64,000 nt of DNA from SIAQ01 sp964484265 (GTDB taxonomy: Bacteria > Planctomycetota > Planctomycetia > Gemmatales > Gemmataceae). The notes below the pieces were generated by a model. The model saw nothing but the letters and a program-made list of their open reading frames with translations. It was not told the DNA's origin and searched no databases. This document shows, in pieces, positions 18,306 through 26,733 of the stretch (position 1 is the first letter of the stretch; each line of letters opens with the position of its first letter). The stretch is taken from contig CAZAFH010000026.1 of NCBI GenBank assembly GCA_964484265.1, positions 1 through 64,000 of the forward strand, read 5' to 3'. The translations under genes and the position numbers were made by a program.

Positions 18306-20255
18306 GTGATCGATCTCAATCCGCATCTCGAGGCGCTGGCCCACTCGATGAGTCCGGCCGGCGGGTGGGGCTATGCTCCAGGTCACGGCTCGCAGCTTGA
18401 ACCGAGCTGCCTCGGCCTGCTCGCGCTGTCGCTCGACTCCGAGCGCTACGCCGACGCCATCGCGAAGACGCGCAGCTTCATCGCCGCCACTGCGAATCCG
18501 GATGGCAGCTACCGCCAGCACGATGGACGGACCGAGGCGATTTGGCCAACGTCGCTGGTGCTGTTTGTCAAGAGCATTCTCTCCCCTCTCCCAGAGGGAG
18601 AGGGGAACCTAAATCGAACCGCCGACTTTCTCCTCGCTACACGTGGGCAAGTCCCCGACGATCCCGATACCCGCGACATGCACGACATGAACGTCAAGCT
18701 CGTCGGCTGGCCCTGGGCCGAGGCGAACTTCTCGTGGGTCGAGCCGACTTCCTGGGCATGCCTCGCGCTGCGCAATCTCGGTTTCGGCAACCATCCGCGC
18801 GTGGCCGAGGGATTGAAGCTACTGCTCGATCGCGCTTTCGATACCGGCGGCGTGAACTATGGCAATCGCCGAATTCTCGGCAAGATGACCGACCCGATTC
18901 CCGGCCCCACCGCGCTCATGCTCCTCGCGCTGCAAGGCGAAAGTCATCCGCGCCTGGCCGCGGCGGTGCGCTATCTCATCGAGCAGATCCGCACCGAGGA
19001 TCTCGATCACCTGTGCTGGGCCAAGCTTGCGCTTGATCTCTACCGCGATCAGCCCAACGTCGAAGCGACGCTGGCGAAACTCGACGACCAGATCCTCGCC
19101 GCCGTCGAGAAACGGCAACAGCTCGGCTGGCTCAGGCAAAGCTGCTATCGCCAAGCATTGACTGTGCTCGCGCTCGGCGTCGAGAAGCGTAATCTATTTC
19201 GCTTGCAATCCTCGGCGAGCGGGGAGCGTAAGCTCCCTGATTCTCCGGCCTCATCGAATCAGGAGGCTTACGCCCCCCGCTCGCCGTCGATCGTCGAACG
19301 CGTCAGCAGCTGGTTTCGCCGCTTCCTATTGCGAGCCACCAGTAACGTCAAGCCGCTGCCCGCAAACTCGGCCGTGCATATCGCCCGCGCCGCCAGCTAC
19401 GACGACGATTTGACGGCGATTCTGCAAAAGCAATACGATTCGTTTCGCGGCACGGTTCCGCTCGCCGGCAAGCGCGTCGTCTTGAAGCCGAACCTCGTCG
19501 AATGGCATCGCGACAAGGTCATCAACACGCATCCGAAATTCGTCGGCGCCGTCATCGAGCTATGCAAGCGCGAAGGCGCCGCCGAGGTGATCGTCGCGGA
19601 AGGGCCGGGCCATTGGCGCAACGTCGAGTATCTCGTCACCGAGAGCGGCCTGGGCGATGTGCTCAAGCAGCACGACGTGCGCTTCGTGGACATCAATCAC
19701 GATGAGCCGGTGAAGCTGCCGAACATGGGTCAGCTTACGAACCTCGATTATCTCTACATGTCGAGCACGCTCGCCAATGCCGACGTCGTCATTTCGCTGC
19801 CCAAGCTAAAAACGCACCACTGGGCCGGGGCGACGCTTTCGCTCAAGAATCTCTTCGGCACGCTGCCCGGAATTTACTACGGTTGGCCGAAAAATGAGCT
19901 GCACTGGCGCGGCATTCACAATAGCATCGTCGATATTGCGTTGACGCGCACGCCGGAGTTGGCGATCGTCGATGGCATCATCGGCATGGAAGGCGACGGT
20001 CCACTCAACGGCACAGCCAAGCCGTTCGGCGCGCTCATCATGGGCCACGACCTCGTCGCCGTCGATGCCACATGCTGCCGACTGATGATGCTCGACCCGG
20101 ACAAGGTCGGCTATCTGGTGCTCGGCGCCATGAAGAAACTGGGCCGCCTGAAGGAAGCCGAGATCGCGCAACTCGGCGAGACGATTGCGTCGCTGGCGCA
20201 ACCGTTCGCGACGGTGCCGCACCTGGATGAGCTACGGATGAAGAAGTCGGCGTAA
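18306..20255 (+). CDS. Terpenoid-cyclase-like toroid fused to DUF362 domain
   Basis: 649 residues from GTG 18306 (GGGGAA just upstream). Residues about 1-310 have the repeated alpha/alpha-toroid pattern of squalene/oxidosqualene cyclase repeats (GGWGYAPGHG, PDGSY, FSWVEPTSWACLAL, GGVNYGN). The acidic DxDD cyclase motif is not seen, so cyclase activity is doubtful. Residues about 345-649 are a DUF362 domain (VVLKPNLVEW, VIVAEGPGHWRN, VISLPKLKTHHWAGATLSLK, IVDGIIGMEGDGPL). DUF362 is of uncertain function. The two halves are joined by a linker encoded by a palindromic repeat (19215-19284), and a second repeat lies inside the toroid half (18582-18606). Possibly two ancestral genes joined. Confidence 0.82.
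   Translation: MIDLNPHLEALAHSMSPAGGWGYAPGHGSQLEPSCLGLLALSLDSERYADAIAKTRSFIAATANPDGSYRQHDGRTEAIWPTSLVLFVKSILSPLPEGEGNLNRTADFLLATRGQVPDDPDTRDMHDMNVKLVGWPWAEANFSWVEPTSWACLALRNLGFGNHPRVAEGLKLLLDRAFDTGGVNYGNRRILGKMTDPIPGPTALMLLALQGESHPRLAAAVRYLIEQIRTEDLDHLCWAKLALDLYRDQPNVEATLAKLDDQILAAVEKRQQLGWLRQSCYRQALTVLALGVEKRNLFRLQSSASGERKLPDSPASSNQEAYAPRSPSIVERVSSWFRRFLLRATSNVKPLPANSAVHIARAASYDDDLTAILQKQYDSFRGTVPLAGKRVVLKPNLVEWHRDKVINTHPKFVGAVIELCKREGAAEVIVAEGPGHWRNVEYLVTESGLGDVLKQHDVRFVDINHDEPVKLPNMGQLTNLDYLYMSSTLANADVVISLPKLKTHHWAGATLSLKNLFGTLPGIYYGWPKNELHWRGIHNSIVDIALTRTPELAIVDGIIGMEGDGPLNGTAKPFGALIMGHDLVAVDATCCRLMMLDPDKVGYLVLGAMKKLGRLKEAEIAQLGETIASLAQPFATVPHLDELRMKKSA
18582..18606. repeat. Short CCCTCTCCC palindrome inside a coding region
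   Basis: CCCCTCTCCC-AGA-GGGAGAGGGG with one further T-A pair, a perfect 11-bp palindrome of the dispersed CCCTCTCCC type also seen at 1-76 and 28475-28600. It is translated in frame as SPLPEGEG within the toroid domain, so it adds residues rather than breaking the frame. Confidence 0.8.
19215..19284. repeat. Imperfect 29-bp palindrome inside a coding region (interdomain linker)
   Basis: Left arm 19215-19243 and right arm 19256-19284 pair at 26 of 29 positions around a 12-nt loop. The arms include GCGAGCGGGG and GCGTAAGC. It lies exactly between the toroid and DUF362 domains and keeps the frame open, encoding a polar linker (SGERKLPDS...NQEAYAPRSP). Confidence 0.88.
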
Positions 20256-20259
20256 CGGA

Positions 20260-20343
20260 ATTGGCGAGCCTAGCCGCCTAAGCGGCAGGTTGAATACCCG
20301 ATTGCTGATTCAACCTGCCGCCTACGCGGCTAGACTCGCCAAT
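20260..20343. repeat. 36-bp palindrome after the toroid-DUF362 gene
   Basis: Arms 20260-20295 and 20308-20343 pair at 33 of 36 positions around a 12-nt loop; the element begins five bases past the stop codon at 20255. It has no T-tract and is too long for a typical terminator, so I treat it as a member of the palindromic repeat population, though it may end transcription. Confidence 0.88.
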
Positions 20344-20545
20344 TCAATTATGGCCATGTGCCGGCGGTTGGGGCGGGCCGTTCTCGCAGGGTGCGTTGAT
20401 GGCGATGAGCGATGCGTCGGTACGGATGTTTCCCTACTCGATGTCCGGCGAAATCTTTGCCTCGCTTCTGACACCGACGGGCGGTGAACGCGTGGAGTTG
20501 CCGGAGGAGTGAAATTGGATCAAGATGCCTTATAAATTTCCCTGT

Positions 20546-20607
20546 TTTCCGCTTGCGGCTTAGCGTTCCGCATGGCACTACGCGGAGCGCTAAGCCGCAA
20601 GCGGAAA
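20546..20607. repeat. Palindrome of the CCGCTTGCGGCTTAGCG family, copy 1
   Basis: 26-nt arms (20546-20571 and 20582-20607) with a single mismatch around a 10-nt loop. It ends seven bases from the 3' end of the mlaE-like gene. The same family recurs at 21395-21449 just beyond the gene's start. The 200 bp before it (20344-20545) hold no gene I can support. Confidence 0.92.
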
Positions 20608-20613
20608 TGCAAA

Positions 20614-21369
20614 TCACGCCACCATCTCAATTAGCTTCACCAGGAACACGTTGGCAATCAGCACGAGCACGATCGAGGCGACGACGCCGCGGGTCGCCGC
20701 CTGACCGACGCCGTCTGCCCCTTCTCGGGCGTGCATGCCGAACCAGCAGCCGGCGATGGCGATCAGGTAGCCGAACACGATCGTCTTTAGCGTCGAGAGC
20801 ACGACCTTGAGCACGATGCGATCCAGGCCGCGCAGCACGGCGGACTGGTAGAGAGCGAACGTCATCGTGCCACCCATAGCCTCGGCCAGCCAGCTCGACC
20901 CGATGGCGACATAGGCGGTAATCACCGTGAGCAATGGCAGCGCGATCATCGCCGCCAGCACGCGCGGGCCGACGAGGTGCAGCATCGGCGAGAGGCCGAG
21001 CACTTGCATCGCGTCGATCTGTTCCGTCAATTTCATCGAACCCAGTTCGGCGCCGAGGCTCGCGCCCGATCGGCCCGCGACGATCAACCCTGCTCCCAGC
21101 GGCGCGAATTCGAGCACCACCGCCAGGGCGACATATTCCGGAACCTTTTCGCGCACGGCCGGATCGACGACGGCGCGCAGATGAATCCACACGACAAACC
21201 CCAGCGCCATGCCCGCAATGACGCCAAGCGGGATCGCGCCGAGCAGAACCTGGTACAGTTGCCTGGCGAGCTCGCCAGGGCGGCGCACGGCGAAACAAAA
21301 GGCCGGGATCGCGTTGAGAGCGAACCAGGTGAATCGGCCTATCCGTTCGAGAGTGGTGAGCAATGTCAT
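20614..21369 (-). CDS. mlaE: MlaE/YrbE-family ABC transporter permease
   Basis: 251 residues with about five to six hydrophobic segments and the MlaE signature region APLGAGLIVAGRSGASLGAE followed by GSMKLTEQIDAM. MlaE permeases form the inner-membrane core of phospholipid or lipid transport systems with MlaF and MCE proteins. No mlaF or mlaD gene is adjacent, so partners would be elsewhere. The gene is bracketed by two palindromes of one repeat family (20546-20607 and 21395-21449). Confidence 0.92.
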   Translation of the reverse strand: MTLLTTLERIGRFTWFALNAIPAFCFAVRRPGELARQLYQVLLGAIPLGVIAGMALGFVVWIHLRAVVDPAVREKVPEYVALAVVLEFAPLGAGLIVAGRSGASLGAELGSMKLTEQIDAMQVLGLSPMLHLVGPRVLAAMIALPLLTVITAYVAIGSSWLAEAMGGTMTFALYQSAVLRGLDRIVLKVVLSTLKTIVFGYLIAIAGCWFGMHAREGADGVGQAATRGVVASIVLVLIANVFLVKLIEMVA

Positions 21370-21394
21370 TTGACAGCGGTCTCGTATTTTTATT

Positions 21395-21449
21395 CCGCTT
21401 GCGGCTTAGCGCTCAGCATGTCGTGACGCGAGCGCTAAGCTGCAAGCGG
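21395..21449. repeat. Palindrome of the CCGCTTGCGGCTTAGCG family, copy 2
   Basis: 19-nt arms (21395-21413 and 21431-21449) with one mismatch, nearly the same sequence as the copy at 20546-20607. It lies 25 bp upstream of the mlaE start, so the two copies flank the gene. Confidence 0.9.
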
Positions 21450-21569
21450 TGATAGGAACGCGTCCATGTTCATATTACCCGATACCCCGCCTGGGAAAAT
21501 CGCACTGCTTGGAGTATAATTCCAAAAGACTTCAATAAATCGACACGTCGGCGAGGTAGGTTTACGGAT

Positions 21570-22178
21570 ATGAGTACGCTTCAAGACCGCATCGCACAAT
21601 TCCGCAAAATGGCGACCGATTCCCCCGATGACGACCTCGGGCACTTTCGGCTCGGGCAGCTGCTGATGGAGGACGGCCAATGCGAAGAAGCCGTCAAGTC
21701 GTTTCGGCGCGCGCTGGAGATCAGCCCGACATTCTCCAAGGTGTATCAGCTCCTGGGATCGTGCCTGATTAAATTGAATCGCCGGGATGACGCCGTCACG
21801 GTGCTTCGCGACGGTTTCAAAGTCGCCGACGAGCGTGGCGACAATGTACCTCGTGAGGAAATGACGAAGCTGCTGGTGCAGCTCGGCGAGACGGCGCCGG
21901 TGTCGCAGCGAGCGAATCGGCCGCGCGGCGGCACGGGCGGCGGGTTCGAATGCCAGCGGCCTGGCTGTTTCGCCGGCGGCAACGCCCGACGGCTTGCCAA
22001 AGCGCCGATCAATGACGAGCTTGGCAAACTGATCCAGGAAAAAATCTGCGCCGATTGCTGGGACTATTGGCTCCGCAATCTCAGCGTCAAAGTCATCAAC
22101 GAAATGCGGCTCGATCTGAGCACCGAAAAAGATTGTGCCAACTACGACCACATCATGCGCGAAACCCTGGGAATCTAA
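21570..22178 (+). CDS. TPR protein fused to Fe(2+)-trafficking (YggX-like) domain
   Basis: 202 residues. The N-terminal half (about 1-95) has tetratricopeptide repeats (LGHFRLGQLLMEDGQCEEAVKSF, FSKVYQLLGSCLIKLNRRDDAV). The C-terminal half (about 125-202) matches the oxidative-damage/iron-trafficking YggX pattern: CQRPGC, then LAKAPINDELGKLIQEKIC, CWDYWLRNLSVKVINEMRLDL. In enterobacteria YggX protects Fe-S clusters; here the TPR part may recruit clients. The added cysteines around the domain could bind metal. The stop overlaps the ATG of the PSP1 gene (TAATG), so the two are translationally coupled. Confidence 0.85.
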   Translation: MSTLQDRIAQFRKMATDSPDDDLGHFRLGQLLMEDGQCEEAVKSFRRALEISPTFSKVYQLLGSCLIKLNRRDDAVTVLRDGFKVADERGDNVPREEMTKLLVQLGETAPVSQRANRPRGGTGGGFECQRPGCFAGGNARRLAKAPINDELGKLIQEKICADCWDYWLRNLSVKVINEMRLDLSTEKDCANYDHIMRETLGI

Positions 22179-22825
22179 TGGTTGTCTCCATGCATGACCA
22201 ATTCCTGGTAGCGTTTGGCAAGAACGGCATCGTCGGCGCGTTTACGCTCGGCGAGCCGATGCCGCTCAGGCGAGGCCAACGCGTCGTCATCGAAACCGAC
22301 CGCGGCATCGAACTCGGCGCCATCGTTCGACCCGCGACGTTGACGCAAGCCCGCATCTTCGGCGCCGCCGCTGCCGGCCAAATCCTGCGAATCGCCACGG
22401 AGCACGACGAACGCCTGGCTTGCACCCATGCCGACCACGCCAACGCCATTTTTGCAACCGCGCGGCGCGAAGCCCAGGCGACTGGCCTGAAACTGGAGAT
22501 TCTCGACATCGACCTGCTCTTGGATGGCCGATCGGCAATCGTGCAGTTTGTCGGCGAAGAAGCCGGAACGGAACGCCTGGCGGAAACGCTGGGATTGGAA
22601 TTCGACATCCGCGTGCGATTCGAGAATCTCGCCATCCCCGCCAAACCAGATCCGGAATCTGCCCGGTGCGACAAGCCCGATTGCGGCAAGGAAGCTGGCG
22701 GGTGCTCCACCTGTTCCACAGGCGGCGGATGTTCCAGCTGCGGGTCGGCCAAGACCGACATCAGCCCGTACTTCGCGCATCTTCGCAAAAACATGGAAGC
22801 CGAACGCCGCATCCCGCTTGCATGA
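22178..22825 (+). CDS. PSP1 domain protein with Cys-rich tail
   Basis: 215 residues from ATG 22178, which overlaps the upstream stop as TAATG. The body fits PSP1/YaaT-type proteins (GQRVVIETDRGIELGAIV near 30-50 and the AETLGLEFDIRVRFE region). The C-terminus carries eight cysteines in CDKPDCGKEAGGCSTC and GGGCSSCGSAK, a likely metal-binding tail. Coupling with a YggX-like protein and the Cys tail suggest an iron or Fe-S context, which is inference. Confidence 0.83.
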   Translation: MVVSMHDQFLVAFGKNGIVGAFTLGEPMPLRRGQRVVIETDRGIELGAIVRPATLTQARIFGAAAAGQILRIATEHDERLACTHADHANAIFATARREAQATGLKLEILDIDLLLDGRSAIVQFVGEEAGTERLAETLGLEFDIRVRFENLAIPAKPDPESARCDKPDCGKEAGGCSTCSTGGGCSSCGSAKTDISPYFAHLRKNMEAERRIPLA

Positions 22826-23033
22826 GAGCGATGAAAATCCATTTTGACCACTGATAACACGGATGGGCACGGATAAATGCAGAGCGAATGAGGAAGATTT
22901 CAGCATACGAATTACGAAAGATCGAAACTTCGAAAGGCATAAAAAAATTCAGATGGAGATGCGTGGTAGAGATTCTGGCTGCTTCGTATTTCTTTCGCGT
23001 TTTCGTCTTTTCGTGCTTCGTCTTTGATTCAGG
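22826..23033. other. Intergenic region
   Basis: 208 bp between convergent genes. Includes a pair of CGGAT(A/G) blocks and T-rich stretches around 22985-23060. No gene or clear terminator. Confidence 0.4.
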
Positions 23034-23195
23034 CTACTGCCCCCACTCTTTTTTTCGCGCTTTGTTCAATTCTTCGAGTTCCTTTTTCAGTGCATCGGGG
23101 TCGGGCTTTTTCTCTTCGGGTTTACTGCAACCAACTGCGAAGAAGCACCCGAAAACGAAGGCGGCGCCGCACAAAATCCAGCGATGATAGGACAT
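23034..23195 (-). CDS. Small lipoprotein
   Basis: 53 residues: MSYHRWILCGAAFVFGCFFA with a lipobox-like AVGC, then a charged helix (KPEEKKPDPDALKKELEEL). It is probably lipid-anchored after Cys. It starts 17 nt past the stop of the DUF1559 gene at 23213, in the same direction, so the two likely form a transcript. Small lipoproteins directly after DUF1559 genes are common in planctomycetes as far as I recall; function unknown. ATG 23195 is preferred, with GGAAC upstream. Confidence 0.75.
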   Translation of the reverse strand: MSYHRWILCGAAFVFGCFFAVGCSKPEEKKPDPDALKKELEELNKARKKEWGQ

Positions 23196-23212
23196 GAGTA
23201 GTTCCGTTGGAG

Positions 23213-24208
23213 TCAATTGAGGCTCGATACGTCAGCGGTTTCATTTCCCGCCCGTGTGCCCATGGCGTTCCAAATCGTAGGGCTGACCGTCTCGGCAACG
23301 AAATGCACAGCGCCGTCGGCGAAAAGCACGTTGGCGCCGCCCGGGTGGAAGCTGCTCGAAGGCGTGACGAGCTTCCACCAGTCGCCGTTGGCATACCAGC
23401 ATGGCGAATTGGGCGGCAGGAGATGGTTGTATCCCGTGCGCCAGACGGAACCTTCGCGCCACGGATAGCCGCGATAACGCCAATTCACCCAGGAGGCGGA
23501 TCCGATCGTCGCGGTCTGCCAGTTCAGGCCCTGCAAATAAGTCTGGGCGGCAGCGATGGAGGTCGTCGGCACGGTGTTGCCTTCGAAACAGTCGGTGCGC
23601 CTATCGCGGGGCGGTCCGGCACTATTCGGGCCCCGGCAGACCTCGGCGATCGCGGCAGTGTTGCTCGTGCCGTCGGAAATCTGCACGGCTTTCACGAAAT
23701 CCGCAGCCGGTGCGCCGCCACAGGCGAACTTGGGTCCGAAGACGCCATCCCATTGCGCCGTCACGCCGACCCAGCTGCCATAATTCATGTGGTAATTAGT
23801 CCAACCAAACTGGGTCGTCAAGTTATCGGTCTGATAATCCGAAGGGCAGAGCAAGAGCGCCAGACGTGCCGCGCCAGACGTGTCATTCATCGATCCGTCG
23901 GTCGAAGCGCCAGAGGCCTTTGTTTCGTCGTAATTGTCCGACACGTTCCCCTGCTCGACGTGCGGCAGCAGATAGAAAAGTGCCGAAGGACCATACGTGC
24001 CCGAAAATCGGCTCGCGGCTGGGAAATATTTGTTCGCACCGTGAAAGTTGTGCATCGCGATGCCAAGCTGCTTGAGGTTGTTCGTGCATTGCGTTCGCGC
24101 CGCTGCCTCGCGAACCTTCTGCACCGCTGGCACGAGCAAGGCAATCAGAATTGCAATAATTGCTATCACGACGAGCAGTTCAATGAGCGTAAACCCACGA
24201 CGACGCAT
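23213..24208 (-). CDS. DUF1559 domain-containing protein, copy 3
   Basis: 331 residues from ATG 24208 (MRRRGFTLIELLVV), chosen because GGTGGAG lies about seven bases upstream. It has a prepilin-type N-helix, then QCTNNLKQLGIAMHNFHGAN and a full H-X9-DG motif (HPGGANVLFADG), unlike the two copies at 4864 and 6236. The body contains CPSDYQTDNLTTQFG and VQISDGTSNTAAIAE. It is followed by the small lipoprotein gene. Confidence 0.93.
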   Translation of the reverse strand: MRRRGFTLIELLVVIAIIAILIALLVPAVQKVREAAARTQCTNNLKQLGIAMHNFHGANKYFPAASRFSGTYGPSALFYLLPHVEQGNVSDNYDETKASGASTDGSMNDTSGAARLALLLCPSDYQTDNLTTQFGWTNYHMNYGSWVGVTAQWDGVFGPKFACGGAPAADFVKAVQISDGTSNTAAIAEVCRGPNSAGPPRDRRTDCFEGNTVPTTSIAAAQTYLQGLNWQTATIGSASWVNWRYRGYPWREGSVWRTGYNHLLPPNSPCWYANGDWWKLVTPSSSFHPGGANVLFADGAVHFVAETVSPTIWNAMGTRAGNETADVSSLN

Positions 24209-24419
24209 CGAATTCTCCACCGTTGGGCGAAGAGGAAAATGGATCAGATAAATGAGAGGATAAATATATCATAACACGGGCTTGAAATAATGCCAATGCA
24301 GGTGGCGGACTTTTTGTCGCTGAATCGCTGCTTAACGATATTTTTTCAATCATTCGTTCTTTGCACCTTTCCTGTAAAATGCGCGTCAGGATTCTTGATC
24401 CCATTTCTGGAGGTTCCTC

Positions 24420-24833
24420 ATGAAAAAACTTCTTGCCTCGGCTATGACCCTCGCCTCCTTGTTCGTCGTCACGTTCGCGATTTCTTCGCAACCGCCGGAC
24501 GAAAAAAACAAACCCTTTGGCAAAAAAGATCAGGAGGACGGCGCGGATCGCAAAAAGAAGAAAGACGACGGCCCCGAGGGCAAGAAAGGCCCGCCGCCAT
24601 ACGAGCTAGGCAAGATCATTCCGCCCCACCTCCGCAACAACCTGGATCTCTCGGACGCCCAGCAGGATGCCATCACCAAGCTCGAAGCGGAAGTCCGCCA
24701 AAAGCTCCTCAAGATTCTCACCCCTGAACAAGTTCGACGTATCGGCGAAATGAAGAAAAAGAAAAACGACGACGGCCCACCGCCCAAGAAAGATCGCCGC
24801 CCCAAGGATGATGACGAGAAGAAAAAGAACTGA
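24420..24833 (+). CDS. Small secreted Lys/Asp-rich protein
   Basis: 137 residues. Signal peptide MKKLLASAMTLASLFVVTFA, then two highly charged low-complexity segments (Lys/Asp/Pro-rich, about 25-60 and 105-137) around a short helical part ending in LLKILTPEQ. The LTPEQ-type motif is reminiscent of Spy/CpxP-like periplasmic proteins but is too short for assignment. It is preceded by GGAGG six bases before the ATG. Confidence 0.78.
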   Translation: MKKLLASAMTLASLFVVTFAISSQPPDEKNKPFGKKDQEDGADRKKKKDDGPEGKKGPPPYELGKIIPPHLRNNLDLSDAQQDAITKLEAEVRQKLLKILTPEQVRRIGEMKKKKNDDGPPPKKDRRPKDDDEKKKN

Positions 24834-24900
24834 CGTATTCGTTCCTCTTACCCACGCTCCGCGTCACGGCCTGGCACGCCCGCTACCGTTTGACGCATTG

Positions 24901-24982
24901 TCCGAGCCGCGCACGCAGCGCAGCGGAGTAAGCGGTGTAGCTTGTCGGCGCTTACTCCGCTGCGCTGCGTGCGCGGCTCGGA
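24901..24982. repeat. Perfect 33-bp inverted repeat
   Basis: Arms 24901-24933 and 24950-24982 are perfectly complementary over 33 bp with a 16-nt loop. The arms contain ACGCAGCGCAGCGGAGTAAG. It lies between convergent genes (ends 24833 and 25030) and may act as a bidirectional terminator, but there is no T tract. Perfect arms imply a recent insertion or continuous correction. Confidence 0.95.
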
Positions 24983-25029
24983 AACGTCAATTTCATCCGC
25001 GTGGAGTATACCTGGCATGGTCAAGACCA

Positions 25030-25560
25030 TTACGCCGCGAGGTTGCGTGTTGTCACGCCCAGTTTTCGCGCCTCATGCACGGCCTCGCGGATACGCGCGA
25101 ACGGCTCCAGCAGATCGATGTTGGCCAGCTTCTCGATCCGTTCGCGAATCAGCTCGATGTCTTGCGGGAATTCCGCATGGCAGAACAGTTTCGGCTGCAC
25201 CATCAATCCCGGCATACTACCATCCGCGACGGCCGCTCCGTACCACAGCGCGACGGGGCAGTCGATTCGCAAGCGAAGATCCAGGCACATACGATTTTCC
25301 ACCACGACAAGATGCACGGGCGTCGTCGATTTCTCGAAGAGTGTCTTGCCGATGACTTCGCCGGCGATGTAGGATTCGAGCGTCTCGCCATAAAGTATCT
25401 GCTGGACTTTGTTCGGTTGCACGGAAGTGGAAATACGGAATTCGAGCGGACGCCCCCAGGGATTGGTGACCAGGTATCCGCCAAGGAAGCCGCAATTTTC
25501 CTGAAAGACGGAAAGAAAGCCGAGGTTACTGCAGGGTGTTGCCGATCGAGCCGTAACCAT
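25030..25560 (-). CDS. Conserved-looking hypothetical protein
   Basis: 176 residues from ATG 25560 (GGAGG eight bases upstream). No signal peptide or TM. The N-terminal part has GFLGGYLVTNPWGRPLEFRI, followed by YGETLESYIAGEVIGKTLFE. This reads as a compact alpha/beta domain, but I do not recognise the family. Codon usage matches neighbouring genes. Confidence 0.7.
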   Translation of the reverse strand: MVTARSATPCSNLGFLSVFQENCGFLGGYLVTNPWGRPLEFRISTSVQPNKVQQILYGETLESYIAGEVIGKTLFEKSTTPVHLVVVENRMCLDLRLRIDCPVALWYGAAVADGSMPGLMVQPKLFCHAEFPQDIELIRERIEKLANIDLLEPFARIREAVHEARKLGVTTRNLAA

Positions 25561-25806
25561 GCGTCGCGCCTCCGTGGTGAAAAAAAATGGGGTCGCAGAG
25601 CGATGCGTTCGCTCGCGTGAACTCAATCAGCTTCGACCGGGGAGGCTGGGCAACTTCACGACGATTTGGCTTGAAGGCAGGCAGACAGGGTAATTCTCCC
25701 TACCAGCAATCGTCAGCATTCCGATTGGCAATGCACTCCGCACGGTCGCCCTGGATTCGCCAAATTACCGAAACGGAAATGCTGATCGGAAATCGAAGCC
25801 AATCGA

Positions 25807-26733
25807 CTATTCTTTCGCCGGTACGAGATGCCGTTTGAGAAACTGCGCGACGCGCTCCTCGTAACCTGGAAAACGAAACAGGTCTTCGTGTTTGGCGCCC
25901 TCGACCATCCACAACTCCTTCGGTTCGCGCGCGGCTTCAAATAGCCGCTCGGTGTCGGCCAGCCAGGTGCGGTCATCTTGATCGCCGCTGATCATGAGCA
26001 ACGGACAGCGCAGCTCGGCGATGTGATCGATCGGTTTCAGCTCGTTGATCGATAGATCCAGGCGATGCTCCGCAAAAGGCACGAGCAGCGAGCCGGTCAA
26101 CCAACCAGGCAGGCCCGTGTAACGCCGCGACCGGCGATCGACGGCATTGGTCATGTCGTCGTACGTGCTCTCGCAAATGACGCAACGCACATCGCCAAGG
26201 TCCTTGGCTGCGTAAAGGATCGTCGCTCCGCCCTGCGAGACGCCCAGGCAGGCGATTCGCGCATGACCGCGCTGACGAAGCAGATCGATGGCGGCGAGGA
26301 GATCGGCGCGTTCGCGGTAACCGAAGGTGATGGAGTCGCCTGTCGATTCGCCGCAGGCGCGAGCGTCATAGAGCAAGACGGCGTAACCGAGCGAACGAAA
26401 CCACTTCGCCCGGCGGACCATCTGCAAGCGCGTGCCCCGGTAGCCGTGCAACAGCACGATGGCAGGCGCCGATTTGTCCGCGGGCACAAGCCAGCCCGAT
26501 AGCCGCTCGCCGTCGCGTGTCGTGAAAACCGCGTCTTCGATCGGATACGGAAAATCCGCCGGCGGAGCGCCGACAACCTGCGGCTTCGCCGACGTCACGT
26601 GCCTGGCCGCCAGCCAGGAGATGGCGACGAATACCGCCGCCAGAATGCAAGCGGCGAGTGTCGCGCGGATTAGCCATTTTCGCATCGATTGCTCGGTCTT
26701 TTGCGCGGATAGAAGCGACGCGGCTAGGCTCAT
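25807..26733 (-). CDS. Membrane-anchored alpha/beta hydrolase
   Basis: 308 residues if started at ATG 26733, which overlaps the upstream stop as ATGA; ATG 26685 (MRKWLIR) is an alternative. An N-terminal hydrophobic helix (TLAACILAAVFVAISWLAA) anchors a hydrolase facing the periplasm. Motifs: oxyanion VLLHGYRGTR, nucleophile elbow LGVSQGGATI, acid in SGDQDDRTW, His in EGAKHEDLFR. This fits the BEM46/serine peptidase S9-like esterase group. The upstream part of the same frame past 26733 reads antisense to the DUF1761 gene and is not part of this protein. Confidence 0.85.
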   Translation of the reverse strand: MSLAASLLSAQKTEQSMRKWLIRATLAACILAAVFVAISWLAARHVTSAKPQVVGAPPADFPYPIEDAVFTTRDGERLSGWLVPADKSAPAIVLLHGYRGTRLQMVRRAKWFRSLGYAVLLYDARACGESTGDSITFGYRERADLLAAIDLLRQRGHARIACLGVSQGGATILYAAKDLGDVRCVICESTYDDMTNAVDRRSRRYTGLPGWLTGSLLVPFAEHRLDLSINELKPIDHIAELRCPLLMISGDQDDRTWLADTERLFEAAREPKELWMVEGAKHEDLFRFPGYEERVAQFLKRHLVPAKE

